This document shows, piece after piece, positions 6,361-16,600 of a DNA stretch of 20,732 nucleotides. Made by a program: the position numbers and the translations under genes. The notes under the pieces were generated by a model. It did not search any database. It was not told the origin of the DNA and worked only from the letters and a program-made list of their open reading frames with translations. Position 1 is the stretch's first letter. Each line of letters opens with the position of its first letter. Origin of the DNA: an uncultured Sphingomonas sp. (lineage in GTDB: Bacteria > Pseudomonadota > Alphaproteobacteria > Sphingomonadales > Sphingomonadaceae); assembly GCA_946482655.1 (NCBI GenBank), contig CAMLSA010000058.1, positions 1-20,732 on the forward strand, written 5' to 3'.

Positions 6361-7881
6361 ATGAGGATGGACGATCGCCTTGGACCTGCTTTGCACCCCG
6401 CCTTGCCGCTGCTGCTGCTGCTGTCCGCGTGCAATGCCGGCCCCGCTTATCGCCCGCCCTCGGCATCGGCGCTCAAGATTCCCGATCAGTTCCAGGCGTC
6501 GTCGACGATCGCCCCCGAACAGGATATGGTCGATCTGGCGCGCTGGTGGGAGAGCTTCGAGGATCCGGTGCTCTCCCAGCTGATCGACCGCGCCTTCGCC
6601 GGCAATCTCGATGTCGGCGCCGCCGCCGCCCGGCTGCGCGAGGCGCGGGCGACGCTGCGCGGGGCGCGGGGCCAGGCGCTGCCGATCGCCGGCGTTTCGG
6701 GCTCGGTTTCGCGCAGCATCGGGGCGGACAGCCGCGTGCGCATCGATCCGACCACAGGTCAGACGATCGGCAGCGGCGGCGACACCACCATTTACCGCGC
6801 CGGCTTCGACGTCGCCTGGGAGGCCGATCTGTTCGGCGGCATCCGTCGCTCGATCGAGGCCGCCCGCGCGTCGGCAGAGGCGAGCAAGGCGACCCTGCGC
6901 TTCACCCAGGCGAGCATCGCCGCCGAGGTGGGCCTCAACTATATCGAGGCGCGGCTCGCGCAGATTCGCCTGCGCATCGCCCGCGAAAATCTCTCCTCGC
7001 AGGACGAGACGCTGGAAATTGCCGGCTGGCGCCGCGACGCGGGCCTGGTCTCGAGCCTTGATTATGAGCAGGCACGCCAGCTGCGCGCGCAGACGGCGGC
7101 TTCGATCCCGACGATCGAGAATGACTATAACGTCGCGGTCAACCATATCGCGGTGCTGATCGGCGAGGCGCCCGGCGCGGTGACCGCGCTGATCGATCCG
7201 CCCGCCTCGATCCCGCTCGGCCCGGACGTCGGCGCGCCGATACCGGCCCATGTGATCGAGCGCCGGCCCGACGTCGCCCAGGCCGAACGCTCTCTGGCCG
7301 CCGAAAGCGCGCGGATCGGGGTCGAGACTGCACAGCTCTATCCGGCACTGCGCCTGCAGGGCAGCTTCGCGGGGTCGGCGACCTCGATCGGCAATGTCAT
7401 CAGCAACGGTATCGGGAGCCTGATCGCGGGGATCACCGCGCCGATCTTCGAGGGTGGACAGATCCGTGCCGCGATCCTCGGTCAGCGCGCCGCCGCCGAC
7501 GCGGCCTATGACGCCTATCGTAAGGCGGTTCTGACCGCGCTCGAAGAGACCGAGAACGCGTTGAAGGGCCGGGAGGTCGCCGAGCGCCGCGAGGGCGATC
7601 TCAGGGTCAGCTACGAGGCGGCGAACAATGCCGCCACCTTTGCGCGGCTGCAATATCGGTCGGGCCTGATCGATTTCCAGTCGCTGCTCGACAGCCAGCG
7701 CACGCTGCTGGCGAGCCAGGACGCCTCGGCCGCCGCGCGGGCCGCGCGGGCGAGCGCGACGATCCAGCTCTACAAGGCGCTGGGCGGCGGCTGGCAAGCC
7801 GCGCCGATCCCGGCCCCCGGCCCCTATTCTGGCGGACGCAAGATCGCCCAGAAATCTGCCGAGCCCGAAAAGAGACAATGA
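6361..7881 (+). CDS. NodT-family outer-membrane efflux lipoprotein (TolC-like)
   Basis: This 506-residue protein is the outer-membrane channel of a tripartite pump. The N-terminal hydrophobic stretch ends in a lipobox, LSAC at 21-24, so Cys24 should be lipidated. NodT-family landmarks follow: AYRPPSASALKIPDQF, WWESFEDPVLSQLIDRAFAGN, VAWEADLFGGIRRSIEAARA, and in the second repeat IPAHVIERRPDVAQAERSLAAESARIGVETAQLYP, with ITAPIFEGGQIRAA and a closing helix ending QLYKALGGGWQ. Two ATGs (6361, 6367) are possible; AGGG upstream serves either. It starts the seven-gene operon, and its TGA overlaps the ATG of the adaptor gene by four bases, so channel and adaptor are made together. The partner pump is of ABC (MacAB) rather than RND type. 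Confidence 0.93.
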   Translation: MRMDDRLGPALHPALPLLLLLSACNAGPAYRPPSASALKIPDQFQASSTIAPEQDMVDLARWWESFEDPVLSQLIDRAFAGNLDVGAAAARLREARATLRGARGQALPIAGVSGSVSRSIGADSRVRIDPTTGQTIGSGGDTTIYRAGFDVAWEADLFGGIRRSIEAARASAEASKATLRFTQASIAAEVGLNYIEARLAQIRLRIARENLSSQDETLEIAGWRRDAGLVSSLDYEQARQLRAQTAASIPTIENDYNVAVNHIAVLIGEAPGAVTALIDPPASIPLGPDVGAPIPAHVIERRPDVAQAERSLAAESARIGVETAQLYPALRLQGSFAGSATSIGNVISNGIGSLIAGITAPIFEGGQIRAAILGQRAAADAAYDAYRKAVLTALEETENALKGREVAERREGDLRVSYEAANNAATFARLQYRSGLIDFQSLLDSQRTLLASQDASAAARAARASATIQLYKALGGGWQAAPIPAPGPYSGGRKIAQKSAEPEKRQ

Positions 7882-9320
7882 TGGACGCGCCCGACAAGAA
7901 ACCACCCCAGCAGGATCTCGACGAATTCCTCGGCGTGGAGCCGACCTCGCCGCGTGCCGTGATGTTCCGCCGGATCGGCATCGGCCTTGCGATCCTGGTC
8001 GTGCTGGTGATCCTGTGGCGGCTGATCTTCGGGGGGGATGAGAAGGCGGCCTACGCGACCCGTCCGGTCGACCGCGGCGATCTGACCGTGGTGGTGTCGG
8101 CGACCGGCAATCTCGCGCCGACCAACCAGGTCGAGGTCGGCTCGGAGCAGTCGGGCACGATCACCGATGTCTATGTCGACAATAATGACCGGGTCCGCAA
8201 AGGGCAGCTCCTCGCCAAGCTCGACACGTCGCGCCTCCAGGATTCGGTCAACCAGGCACAGGCGGGGCTTTCCTCCGCCCAGGCCGGGGTCCAGAATGCC
8301 GAAGCGACGGCGCTGCAGGCGCGTGCTACCTTGCGCCGGCTGGAAAATGTCTGGCGATTATCGGGCGGCAAGGTGCCGTCCGCAACCGAACTAGATACCG
8401 CGCGGGCCGACGCCGCCCGCGCGGAAGCGGGTGTTTCGACGGCCCGTGCCGCGGTCCAGCAGGCGCTGGCAACGCTGTCGTCGGCGCAGACCGCGCTGTC
8501 GAAGGCCTTCATCAAATCCCCAGTCAATGGCCAGGTGCTGTCGCGCCAGATCGAGCCGGGCCAGACCGTCGCCGCTTCGCTCAACGCGCCGGTGCTGTTC
8601 ACCATCGCCGAGGATCTCCGCCAGATGCGGCTCGAAGTGAAGGTCGACGAAGCCGACGTCGCCCAGGTCCGCAAGGGTCAGCGGGCGACCTTCTCGGTCG
8701 ACGCCTTCCCCGGCCGGACCTTTCCCGCCATGATCGAGCGGGTCGACGTCGGCGCGAATGCCACCGGCAGCGGCACGTCCAGCTCCTCGGCCAGCGCGGC
8801 GGCGACCACTACCGGCGTGGTCGCCTACACCGCGCGCCTGACGGTTTCGAACGCCGACGGGCTGCTGCGGCCGGGCATGACGGCGACCGCCGACATCGTC
8901 ACCTCGCAGAAGAAGAACGTGCTGCTGGTGCCGGTCGCGGCGTTGCGTTTCTCGCCCGATCGCCAGCGGGCGGGCAGCGGTCGGAGCGGCGGGCTGACCA
9001 GCGTGCTCGCACCCCGGCCGATGCGCCGGCGGGGCAGCAGCGCTGACCGCGAGGCGACGATCGGGCGCGGCAGCAAGCAGACCGTCTATGTGGTCGCCGA
9101 TGCGGGCGACAAGCCCCAGCCGGTCGAGATCACCGTGGGCGAGAGCAATGGCAGCCAGGCCGAGGTGACCGGCGGCAAGCTTGCCGAAGGCACCCAGGTG
9201 GTGATCGGACAGTTCGCGGCCGGCGGAGAGTCGGGCGGCGGCTCGGGCAATCGTCAGAGCGGATCAGGCAGTCGTCAGGGCGCCGGCGCCGGCGGCGGGC
9301 AGCAGCGTAATGCCCAGTGA
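7878..9320 (+). CDS. macA: MacA-like periplasmic adaptor (membrane fusion protein)
   Basis: This is the 480-residue HlyD/MacA-type adaptor linking the inner-membrane ABC transporter to the outer-membrane channel. A short cytoplasmic tail precedes one membrane segment (about 33-51). A lipoyl/barrel element follows (VVSATGNLAPTNQVEVGSEQSGTI), then a coiled-coil hairpin (about 118-200, rich in Ala/Gln with repeats of SSAQAGVQNAE type), the second lipoyl half (KAFIKSPVNGQVLSRQIEPGQTV), the beta-barrel domain and VLLVPVAALRF. A basic, Gly/Ser-rich insert (about 360-398) is common in MacA homologues. The last 33 residues are a Gly/Ser/Gln-rich low-complexity tail. The start is ATGATG overlapping the channel stop; the stop overlaps the ATPase start by 11 bases. 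Confidence 0.92.
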   Translation: MMDAPDKKPPQQDLDEFLGVEPTSPRAVMFRRIGIGLAILVVLVILWRLIFGGDEKAAYATRPVDRGDLTVVVSATGNLAPTNQVEVGSEQSGTITDVYVDNNDRVRKGQLLAKLDTSRLQDSVNQAQAGLSSAQAGVQNAEATALQARATLRRLENVWRLSGGKVPSATELDTARADAARAEAGVSTARAAVQQALATLSSAQTALSKAFIKSPVNGQVLSRQIEPGQTVAASLNAPVLFTIAEDLRQMRLEVKVDEADVAQVRKGQRATFSVDAFPGRTFPAMIERVDVGANATGSGTSSSSASAAATTTGVVAYTARLTVSNADGLLRPGMTATADIVTSQKKNVLLVPVAALRFSPDRQRAGSGRSGGLTSVLAPRPMRRRGSSADREATIGRGSKQTVYVVADAGDKPQPVEITVGESNGSQAEVTGGKLAEGTQVVIGQFAAGGESGGGSGNRQSGSGSRQGAGAGGGQQRNAQ

Positions 9321-10029
9321 CATCGACTCAGGGGAAACGCTGATACGCTTACGCGGCGTCACCAAGATCTTCGGCGAGGGGCCGACCGCCTTTGCCGCGC
9401 TCAAGGGCGTCGACATCGACATCGCGGGTGGCGATTTCGTCGCGGTGATGGGCCCGTCGGGATCGGGCAAGTCGACGACGATGAACATCCTGGGCTGCCT
9501 GGACGTGCCGACCGCGGGCGAGTTCCTGTTCCGCGGCCATCATGTCGAGAAGCTCGAGCGCGATCAGCGCGCTTTGCTGCGCCGACGCTATCTCGGCTTC
9601 GTCTTCCAGGGCTTCAACCTGCTCGCGCGCACCACCGCGCTCGAAAATGTCGAACTGCCGCTGGTCTATCGCGGCGAGGAGAAGGGTGAGCGGCACAGGC
9701 TGGCGATGGCGGCGCTCGACAAGGTTGGGCTGGCCGACTGGTGGGATCATACCCCGGCCGAGCTGTCGGGCGGGCAGCAGCAGCGCGTCGCGATAGCCCG
9801 CGCGATCGTCACCCACCCCGACGTCCTGCTCGCCGACGAACCGACCGGCAATCTCGATACCGAGCGGTCGATCGAGATCATGGAGCTGCTGACCGACCTC
9901 AATCGCAACAGCGGCATAACCGTGCTGATGGTAACGCACGAGGCGGAGATGGCCGCCTTCGCCCGCACCATCATCCACTTCCGCGACGGTCTGGTGGAGA
10001 GCGTCGAAAAGAGCGACCGGGAGGGCTAG
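9310..10029 (+). CDS. MacB-like ABC transporter ATPase
   Basis: This 239-residue ABC ATPase of the LolD/MacB class drives the efflux pump. It has Walker A GPSGSGKST (48-56), Q-loop Gln100 (FVFQGFN), signature LSGGQQQR (152-159), Walker B VLLADEP with Asp176-Glu177, D-loop GNLD and H-loop His210 (MVTHE). In E. coli MacB the ATPase and permease are one chain; here they are separate genes, as in many homologues. The start lies inside the adaptor's last codons (11-base overlap), and the permease ATG begins one base after its TAG. LolD (lipoprotein release) is the main alternative, excluded by the adaptor and channel next door. Confidence 0.95.
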   Translation: MPSDIDSGETLIRLRGVTKIFGEGPTAFAALKGVDIDIAGGDFVAVMGPSGSGKSTTMNILGCLDVPTAGEFLFRGHHVEKLERDQRALLRRRYLGFVFQGFNLLARTTALENVELPLVYRGEEKGERHRLAMAALDKVGLADWWDHTPAELSGGQQQRVAIARAIVTHPDVLLADEPTGNLDTERSIEIMELLTDLNRNSGITVLMVTHEAEMAAFARTIIHFRDGLVESVEKSDREG

Positions 10030-10030
10030 T

Positions 10031-11239
10031 ATGTGGGCCACCACCTTCCTCCTCGCCGTGCGCGAGATCAGGCGGCATCTGCTGCGGTCCTTCCTGACGA
10101 TCCTCGGTATCGTTATCGGCGTGTGGGCGGTGGTGACGATGGTGACGCTCGGCAACGGCGCGACCGCGGCGGTCAAGCAGCAGATATCGGCGCTGGGCTC
10201 AAACGTGCTCCAGGTCCGCCCCGGCCAGGGCTTCGGCCGCGGCGGCGGAGGGCCGCAGCCGCCCGACTTCAAGATCGAGGATCTCGACGCGATCCGCAGT
10301 CAGATCGTCGGCGTCGTCGCGGTCGCGCCGCTCGTCCAGTCGACGGGCACGGCGGTCTACAACGCCGCGAACTGGTCGACGACGATCAATGGCACAAATC
10401 GCGAATATTTCATCGCTCAGCCTTGGACCTTCGCCAGCGGCCGTCCGTTCAGCCCCGCCGAGGAACAGGCCGGCAAGGCGGTGTGCGTGATCGGCAACAC
10501 CGTGCGTACCCGGCTGTTCCGCGGCGAGGATCCGGTGGGCAGGCGGTTCCGGATCAAGAATATATCCTGTGAGATCATCGGATCGCTGGCGGCCAAGGGG
10601 CAGGGCGGCTTCGGCAACGATCAGGACGACATCGTCCTGATGCCCTACAAGGCGGTGCAGCGGCGGATGACCGGCAATCGCGACGTGCGCCAGATCATGG
10701 TCTCGGTCGACGACGATTATGATACGCAGCAGGTCCAGGCCTCGCTGCGCAAGCTTCTGCGCGAGCGCCGCCACCTCAACGACGACGCGGAGGATGATTT
10801 CAACATATTCGATACCAAGCAGATATCGGACACGCTGTCGGGCACGACACAGATCCTCACGTCGCTGCTCGGCGCGGTCGCTGCGGTCAGCCTGCTGGTC
10901 GGCGGGATCGGCATCATGAACATCATGCTCGTCTCGGTGACCGAGCGGACCCGCGAGATCGGCATCCGCCTCGCGATCGGCGCGGTTGCGCGAGAGGTGC
11001 TGCTGCAATTTCTCGTCGAGGCGGTGACCCTGTCGTGCCTCGGCGGGCTGCTCGGGCTGCTGCTCGCGCTGATATCAACGATCGTCCTCGCACCGGTCCT
11101 CCAGGTGCCCTTCATCTTCGATCCCCAGATCAACCTGCTCGCCTTCTTCTTCTCGGCGATGATCGGCGTGGTATTCGGCTATTTCCCGGCGCGCCGCGCG
11201 GCGTCGCTCAACCCCATTGAGGCGCTGCGGCACGAATGA
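10031..11239 (+). CDS. MacB-like ABC transporter permease (FtsX family)
   Basis: This 402-residue permease has the MacB topology: one N-terminal membrane segment (SFLTILGIVIGVWAVVTMVTLGNG), a large periplasmic domain (roughly 45-270; includes GSNVLQVRPG and VRTRLFRGEDPVGRRFRI), then three C-terminal segments of the FtsX domain, beginning TSLLGAVAAVSLLVGGIGIMNIMLVSVTERTREIGIRLAIGA and ending YFPARRAASLNPIEALRHE. Such permeases move substrate from the periplasm into the channel by a mechanical bellows action rather than across the inner membrane. The substrate (macrolide, peptide, lipid or siderophore) cannot be told from sequence. Its TGA overlaps the start of the EF-hand gene by four bases. 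Confidence 0.95.
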   Translation: MWATTFLLAVREIRRHLLRSFLTILGIVIGVWAVVTMVTLGNGATAAVKQQISALGSNVLQVRPGQGFGRGGGGPQPPDFKIEDLDAIRSQIVGVVAVAPLVQSTGTAVYNAANWSTTINGTNREYFIAQPWTFASGRPFSPAEEQAGKAVCVIGNTVRTRLFRGEDPVGRRFRIKNISCEIIGSLAAKGQGGFGNDQDDIVLMPYKAVQRRMTGNRDVRQIMVSVDDDYDTQQVQASLRKLLRERRHLNDDAEDDFNIFDTKQISDTLSGTTQILTSLLGAVAAVSLLVGGIGIMNIMLVSVTERTREIGIRLAIGAVAREVLLQFLVEAVTLSCLGGLLGLLLALISTIVLAPVLQVPFIFDPQINLLAFFFSAMIGVVFGYFPARRAASLNPIEALRHE

Positions 11240-11922
11240 GACGCGCAATCCTCCTTCTCTGCCTGGCCGCCGCGCCCGCGCTGGCGCGGACCGAGCGCCC
11301 CGTTCCGCCATGCCCCGAGCCGGTCAGGCCGACCTTGTTCCTCTCTCCGATGGGCGAACCCTTCCGGCCCAAGGGAGATGTCGACGATCCGGTGAAACGC
11401 TGGTTCGACCAGGCCGATCGCGATCGGGACGGCAGATTGACGATCGGCGAGCTGATGCTCGACGCCGACCGCTTCTTCGGAGAGCTCGACAAGGACCGCA
11501 ACGGCGAGCTGCTGCCCGACGAGGTCTATGCCTATGAGCAGGAGGTCGCTCCCGAGATCCGCCTCTATCAGCGCCGCGTTGAGCGCGAGCCGGGCGCCAA
11601 GGCCGGCCGCGCGGAAGACGAGCGCCCCCGGCCGCAGCGGCGCAAGCGCGGCCGCGCGGGCGGCGGTGACGGCGTGATCGGGGCCGGGCGCTATGCCTTT
11701 CTCAACATCCCCAACCCGGTCGCCTCGGCGGACGACGACATCAACCGCGCGGTCAGCGCCAAGGAGTTCCGCGCCGCCGCCGCCGAGCGTTTCCGCGATC
11801 TCGACACCGGTCACGATAAGGCGCTGACCCTTGCGCGGCTTCCCACGACTCCGGCCCAGGTTGCGGCCAATGCGGCCTGTCTCGCCCGGGCCGCGAAGAC
11901 GGCGAAGGAGAAGAGGCGATGA
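11236..11922 (+). CDS. Exported four-EF-hand protein
   Basis: The 228-residue protein begins with a Sec signal peptide (MRRAILLLCLAAAPALA) and should be periplasmic. Two canonical calcium-binding loops are adjacent: 61-72 (D-R-D-R-D-G-R-L-T-I-G-E) and 85-96 (D-K-D-R-N-G-E-L-L-P-D-E). A second pair is degenerate: 166-177 (D-D-D-I-N-R-A-V-S-A-K-E, with Arg in place of the usual Gly at loop position 6) and 190-201 (Arg replaces the position-12 acid). A basic Arg/Pro/Gly linker (about 116-145) joins the pairs, giving a calmodulin-like arrangement. It overlaps the permease stop and the response-regulator start by four bases each. Function is unknown; a calcium-dependent accessory of the pump or of the sensor kinase is an inference from position. 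Confidence 0.88.
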   Translation: MRRAILLLCLAAAPALARTERPVPPCPEPVRPTLFLSPMGEPFRPKGDVDDPVKRWFDQADRDRDGRLTIGELMLDADRFFGELDKDRNGELLPDEVYAYEQEVAPEIRLYQRRVEREPGAKAGRAEDERPRPQRRKRGRAGGGDGVIGAGRYAFLNIPNPVASADDDINRAVSAKEFRAAAAERFRDLDTGHDKALTLARLPTTPAQVAANAACLARAAKTAKEKRR

Positions 11923-12623
11923 GCATCGCCAGCCCCTCGATCCTGGTGGTCGACGACGACGCGGAGCTGCGCACCCTGATCACCGATTTCCTGCGGGCCA
12001 ACGGAATGCAAGTCGAAAACGCCGCCGACGGTGCGGAGATGGACGCGCGCATCGCCGCCGGACGCCCCGACCTTGTCGTCCTCGACCTGATGATGCCGGG
12101 CGAGGACGGGCTTTCGATCCTGCGCCGCTTGCGCAAGCCCGGAGGCCCAGCGGTGATCATGCTGTCGGCGATGGGGGAGGACACCGACCGGATCATCGGC
12201 CTCGAAGTCGGCGCCGACGATTATCTGCCCAAGCCGTGCAATCCGCGCGAGCTGCTCGCCCGCGTCCGCGCGGTGCTGCGCCGCCGGGGCGAGGAAGCGG
12301 GCGGCGGTTCGGGCGGCGCGGTGCGCCGTTTCGGAAGCTGGACGCTCGACATCGTTCAGCGCGAGCTGCGGCGGATCGACGCGCCGCCCGCGCCGCTCAC
12401 CGATGCCGAATTCCGGGTGCTCGCCGCCTTTCTCGACCGCCCGCAGCGCGTGCTCAGCCGCGACCAGCTGATCGAGGCGGGCAAGGGCATCGACAGCGAC
12501 GTGTTCGACCGCGCGATCGACGTCACGATCAGCCGGCTGCGCAAGAAGCTCGGCCCGTACGACCCCATCCGGACGATCCGCAACGAAGGCTATATGTTCA
12601 CGCTCAAGGTGGAAGGCGAATGA
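11919..12623 (+). CDS. OmpR/PhoB-type response regulator
   Basis: This 234-residue DNA-binding response regulator has a receiver domain with the acidic pocket VVDDD (11-15 region), phospho-acceptor Asp56 (LVVLDLMMPGEDG), the switch Ser in IMLSAMGE and Lys104 (YLPKPCNPREL). A Gly-rich linker (about 126-136) leads to a C-terminal winged-helix domain (FGSWTLDIVQREL, LTDAEFRVLAAFLDRPQRVLSRDQLIE, DVFDRAIDVTISRLRKKLG, IRTIRNEGYMF). The closest style is OmpR. It is coupled by ATGA overlaps to the EF-hand gene before it and the kinase after it. Its likely target is this operon or envelope genes; no site is identified. Confidence 0.95.
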   Translation: MSIASPSILVVDDDAELRTLITDFLRANGMQVENAADGAEMDARIAAGRPDLVVLDLMMPGEDGLSILRRLRKPGGPAVIMLSAMGEDTDRIIGLEVGADDYLPKPCNPRELLARVRAVLRRRGEEAGGGSGGAVRRFGSWTLDIVQRELRRIDAPPAPLTDAEFRVLAAFLDRPQRVLSRDQLIEAGKGIDSDVFDRAIDVTISRLRKKLGPYDPIRTIRNEGYMFTLKVEGE

Positions 12624-14044
12624 AGCTGGCCCGCGGGCCTGGACTTTCGATCTTCTGGCAGACGTTGCTGCTGCTGCTCGGCAGCGTCGCGGTGGTGTTC
12701 GTGGTGACCGTCGGCCTGTTCCTGAGCTCGCCGCCGCCGCGCCCGGACTTCAACAGCCTGTCGGACATCGGCGAGGCGCTTTCGGGCCGCAGGATTCCGC
12801 GTGCGCGGCACTGGCAGGTCCTGATCATCCCCCGGGACGGCGGCGAACCGGTCCGGACAGCGCGCAGGCCACGCCCCGATTCCGACGAACGGCAGCGCGA
12901 ACGGCGGCTGAGCGCCGTCCAGCGGCCGGCGCCGCCGCTGCCCGATCCCGACATGGTGAGCTCGGAGGCGTTCACCGCGCGGCTCGCCGAGCAGATCGGC
13001 GTGCCGACCGACCGGGTGCGGCTCTATTTCGAGCCCGACCAGCGCAGCAACATGCCGTTCCGCCGCCAGGGCGACCGTCGCGTGATTCTCCGCCGCGGCG
13101 AGCCGATCTTCTTCGACACCGTCGTCGCAGCGCTCAGGACCGATGGCGGTTGGCGGGTGGTCCGCACACCGCCACGCGCCTGGCTTGCCCCGTGGCAGAA
13201 GCGCGTGCTGATGCTGTTCGGGCTCAGCGTGCTGGCGATGATCCCGTTCGCCTGGATATTCGCGCGGGCGCTCACCCGGCCGATCCGTCGAATCGCCGAG
13301 GCCGCCGACCGGATGGGCGCCAATCCCCAGGCGCCCCTGATCACCGAGGAGGGCCCCGCCGAGCTGCGCGTCACCGCACATGCGCTCAACCGGATGCAGC
13401 AGCGGCTCGCTGCGTATCTTGCCGAGCGCACCAATATGATCGGGGCGATCGCGCACGATCTGCGCACCCCGCTCGCGCGGATCGCCTTCCGCATCGAGGG
13501 CGCTCCCGACGAGATTCGCGAGAAGGTCCAGGCCGACATCGAGCAGATGCGGGCGATGATCGCCGCGACCATTTCCTTCGTCCGTGACACCGCCGGAATC
13601 CGCATCGTCGAGCCGGTGGCGCTCGATGCGCTGCTCGCCGATCTGGCGGAAGGCGAGCAGGAGGTTGGCCGGCCGGTGAGGCTGGGCGCGATCGAAACCG
13701 CACGGGTGTCGGGCGACCCGATGGCGCTGCGCCGCCTCTTCCAGAATCTGATCGACAATGGCGTCGCCTATGGGGGCGGGGTCGAAATCGGCCTGACCGC
13801 CGCGGGCGGTGAGGCGAAGGTTCGGATCGCCGACCGCGGGCCGGGTCTTGCCGAGGGGGCGCTCGAGGCGATGTTCCAGCCGTTCGAGCGGGGCGAGCCA
13901 TCGCGTAACCGCGCGACCGGCGGAATCGGTCTCGGCCTCAGCATCGCCCGTGCCATAGCCCAGGAGCATGGCGGCAGCCTGATTCTCGCGAATCGCCCCG
14001 GCGGCGGAATCGAGGCGATCTGCCGGCTGCCGCTCCGCGACTGA
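12620..14044 (+). CDS. Membrane sensor histidine kinase (EnvZ-like)
   Basis: This 474-residue kinase is the partner of the response regulator. Two membrane segments (about 11-36 and 196-216) enclose a periplasmic domain of about 155 residues rich in Arg and Pro. HAMP follows (217-270), then the dimerisation/phosphotransfer helix with His279 in AIAHDLRTPLAR. The ATPase domain has an N box NLIDNGVAYG, G1 DRGPGL, F box FQPFERG and G2 GGIGLGLSIARAI. The N box carries Gly where most kinases have Ala after Asn, a mild change. The ATG at 12620 overlaps the regulator stop; an open frame upstream in the same phase is only a shadow of the regulator gene. It is the last gene of the operon. The signal sensed is unknown. 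Confidence 0.94.
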   Translation: MKLARGPGLSIFWQTLLLLLGSVAVVFVVTVGLFLSSPPPRPDFNSLSDIGEALSGRRIPRARHWQVLIIPRDGGEPVRTARRPRPDSDERQRERRLSAVQRPAPPLPDPDMVSSEAFTARLAEQIGVPTDRVRLYFEPDQRSNMPFRRQGDRRVILRRGEPIFFDTVVAALRTDGGWRVVRTPPRAWLAPWQKRVLMLFGLSVLAMIPFAWIFARALTRPIRRIAEAADRMGANPQAPLITEEGPAELRVTAHALNRMQQRLAAYLAERTNMIGAIAHDLRTPLARIAFRIEGAPDEIREKVQADIEQMRAMIAATISFVRDTAGIRIVEPVALDALLADLAEGEQEVGRPVRLGAIETARVSGDPMALRRLFQNLIDNGVAYGGGVEIGLTAAGGEAKVRIADRGPGLAEGALEAMFQPFERGEPSRNRATGGIGLGLSIARAIAQEHGGSLILANRPGGGIEAICRLPLRD

Positions 14045-15569
<1,525 letters not shown>

Positions 15570-15573
<4 letters not shown>

Positions 15574-16595
15574 CCGGTGAAATCCGCACGATGAACATGG
15601 TCCAGGCGATCAACTCGGCACTGGACGTCGCCATGGCACGCGACGACAGGATCGTCGTGCTTGGCGAGGATGTCGGCTATTTCGGCGGTGTCTTCAAGGC
15701 GACCGAGGGCTTGCAGAGGAAATATGGCAAGACCCGGGTGTTCGACACCCCGATCAATGAGGGCGGCATCATCGGCGTCGCAGTGGGCATGGCGACCTAC
15801 GGGTTGCGGCCGATCCCCGAAATCCAGTTCGCAGACTATATCTATCCGGGACTCGACCAGCTGATTTCCGAGGCGGCGCGGCTGCGCTACCGCTCGGCGG
15901 GCGAGTTCACCGCACCGATCACGGTGCGCACCCCGTTCGGAGGCGGTATCTTCGGCGGCCAGACCCACAGCCAGAGCCCCGAGGGCATCTTCACCCATGT
16001 CGCGGGGCTGAAGACGGTGATCCCGTCCAATCCCTATGACGCCAAGGGCCTGCTGATCGCGGCGATCGAGGATAATGATCCGGTGATCTTCTTCGAGCCC
16101 AAGCGCATCTACAACGCGCCGTTCGACGGCCATTACGACCGTCCGGTCACGCCCTGGAGCAAGTTCCCCGCCAGCGCGGTACCCGAGGGCCATTATACCG
16201 TGGCGCTGGGCGAGGCGAAGATCGTCCGCGAGGGCGGGGACGTCACCATCCTGACCTACGGCACGATGGTCCATGTCGCGCAGGGCGTGATCGCCGAGAC
16301 CGGGATCGACGCCGAGCTGATCGACCTGCGAACGCTCGTCCCGCTCGACATGGAGACGATCGCCGCCTCGGTGAGGAAGACCGGCCGTTGCGTCGTCGTC
16401 CATGAGGCGACGAAGACCAGCGGTTTCGGCGCCGAGCTGTCGGCGCTCGTCCAGGAGCATTGCTTCTATTCGCTCGAGGCGCCGGTCCAGCGCGTCACCG
16501 GCTGGGACACGCCCTATCCCCACAGCCTCGAATGGGCCTATTTCCCCGGCCCGGTCCGGATGACCGAGGCGCTCAAGCGCGTCATGCAGGATTGA
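15570..16595 (+). CDS. bkdA2: Branched-chain 2-oxoacid dehydrogenase E1 beta subunit
   Basis: This 341-residue transketolase-like beta subunit pairs with E1 alpha. Motifs include MNMVQAINSALDVAMARDDRIVVLGEDVGYFGGVF, FDTPINEGGIIGVAVGMA, PIPEIQFADYIYPGLDQL, RTPFGGGIFGGQTHSQSPEG and the C-terminal half GDVTILTYGTMVHVAQ, LIDLRTLVPLD, VVVHEATKTSGFGAE. The HSQSPEG form with a second Ser, rather than HSQDPEA-type pyruvate enzymes, suits BCKDH. The ATG at 15570 starts the conserved region and overlaps the micro-ORF stop; only a weak GGGCAGGG lies upstream, so coupling may matter. E2 starts 5 bases after its TGA. Confidence 0.95.
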
Positions 16596-16600
16596 TCGAG

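Noticed and set aside
6409..6423. Five CTG repeats in the signal sequence of the efflux lipoprotein, as a phase-variation tract
   Set aside because: Triplet length changes keep the frame, and poly-Leu in a signal peptide with CTG codons is expected at this GC content.
6217..7905. A 562-codon open frame on the minus strand
   Set aside because: It lies antisense to the outer-membrane efflux gene, whose product is clearly recognisable. The antisense product is low-complexity Arg/Gly/Ala/Asp sequence typical of GC-rich shadow frames.
12590..13969. A 459-codon open frame on the minus strand
   Set aside because: It is antisense to the histidine kinase and has no domain or ribosome-binding support.
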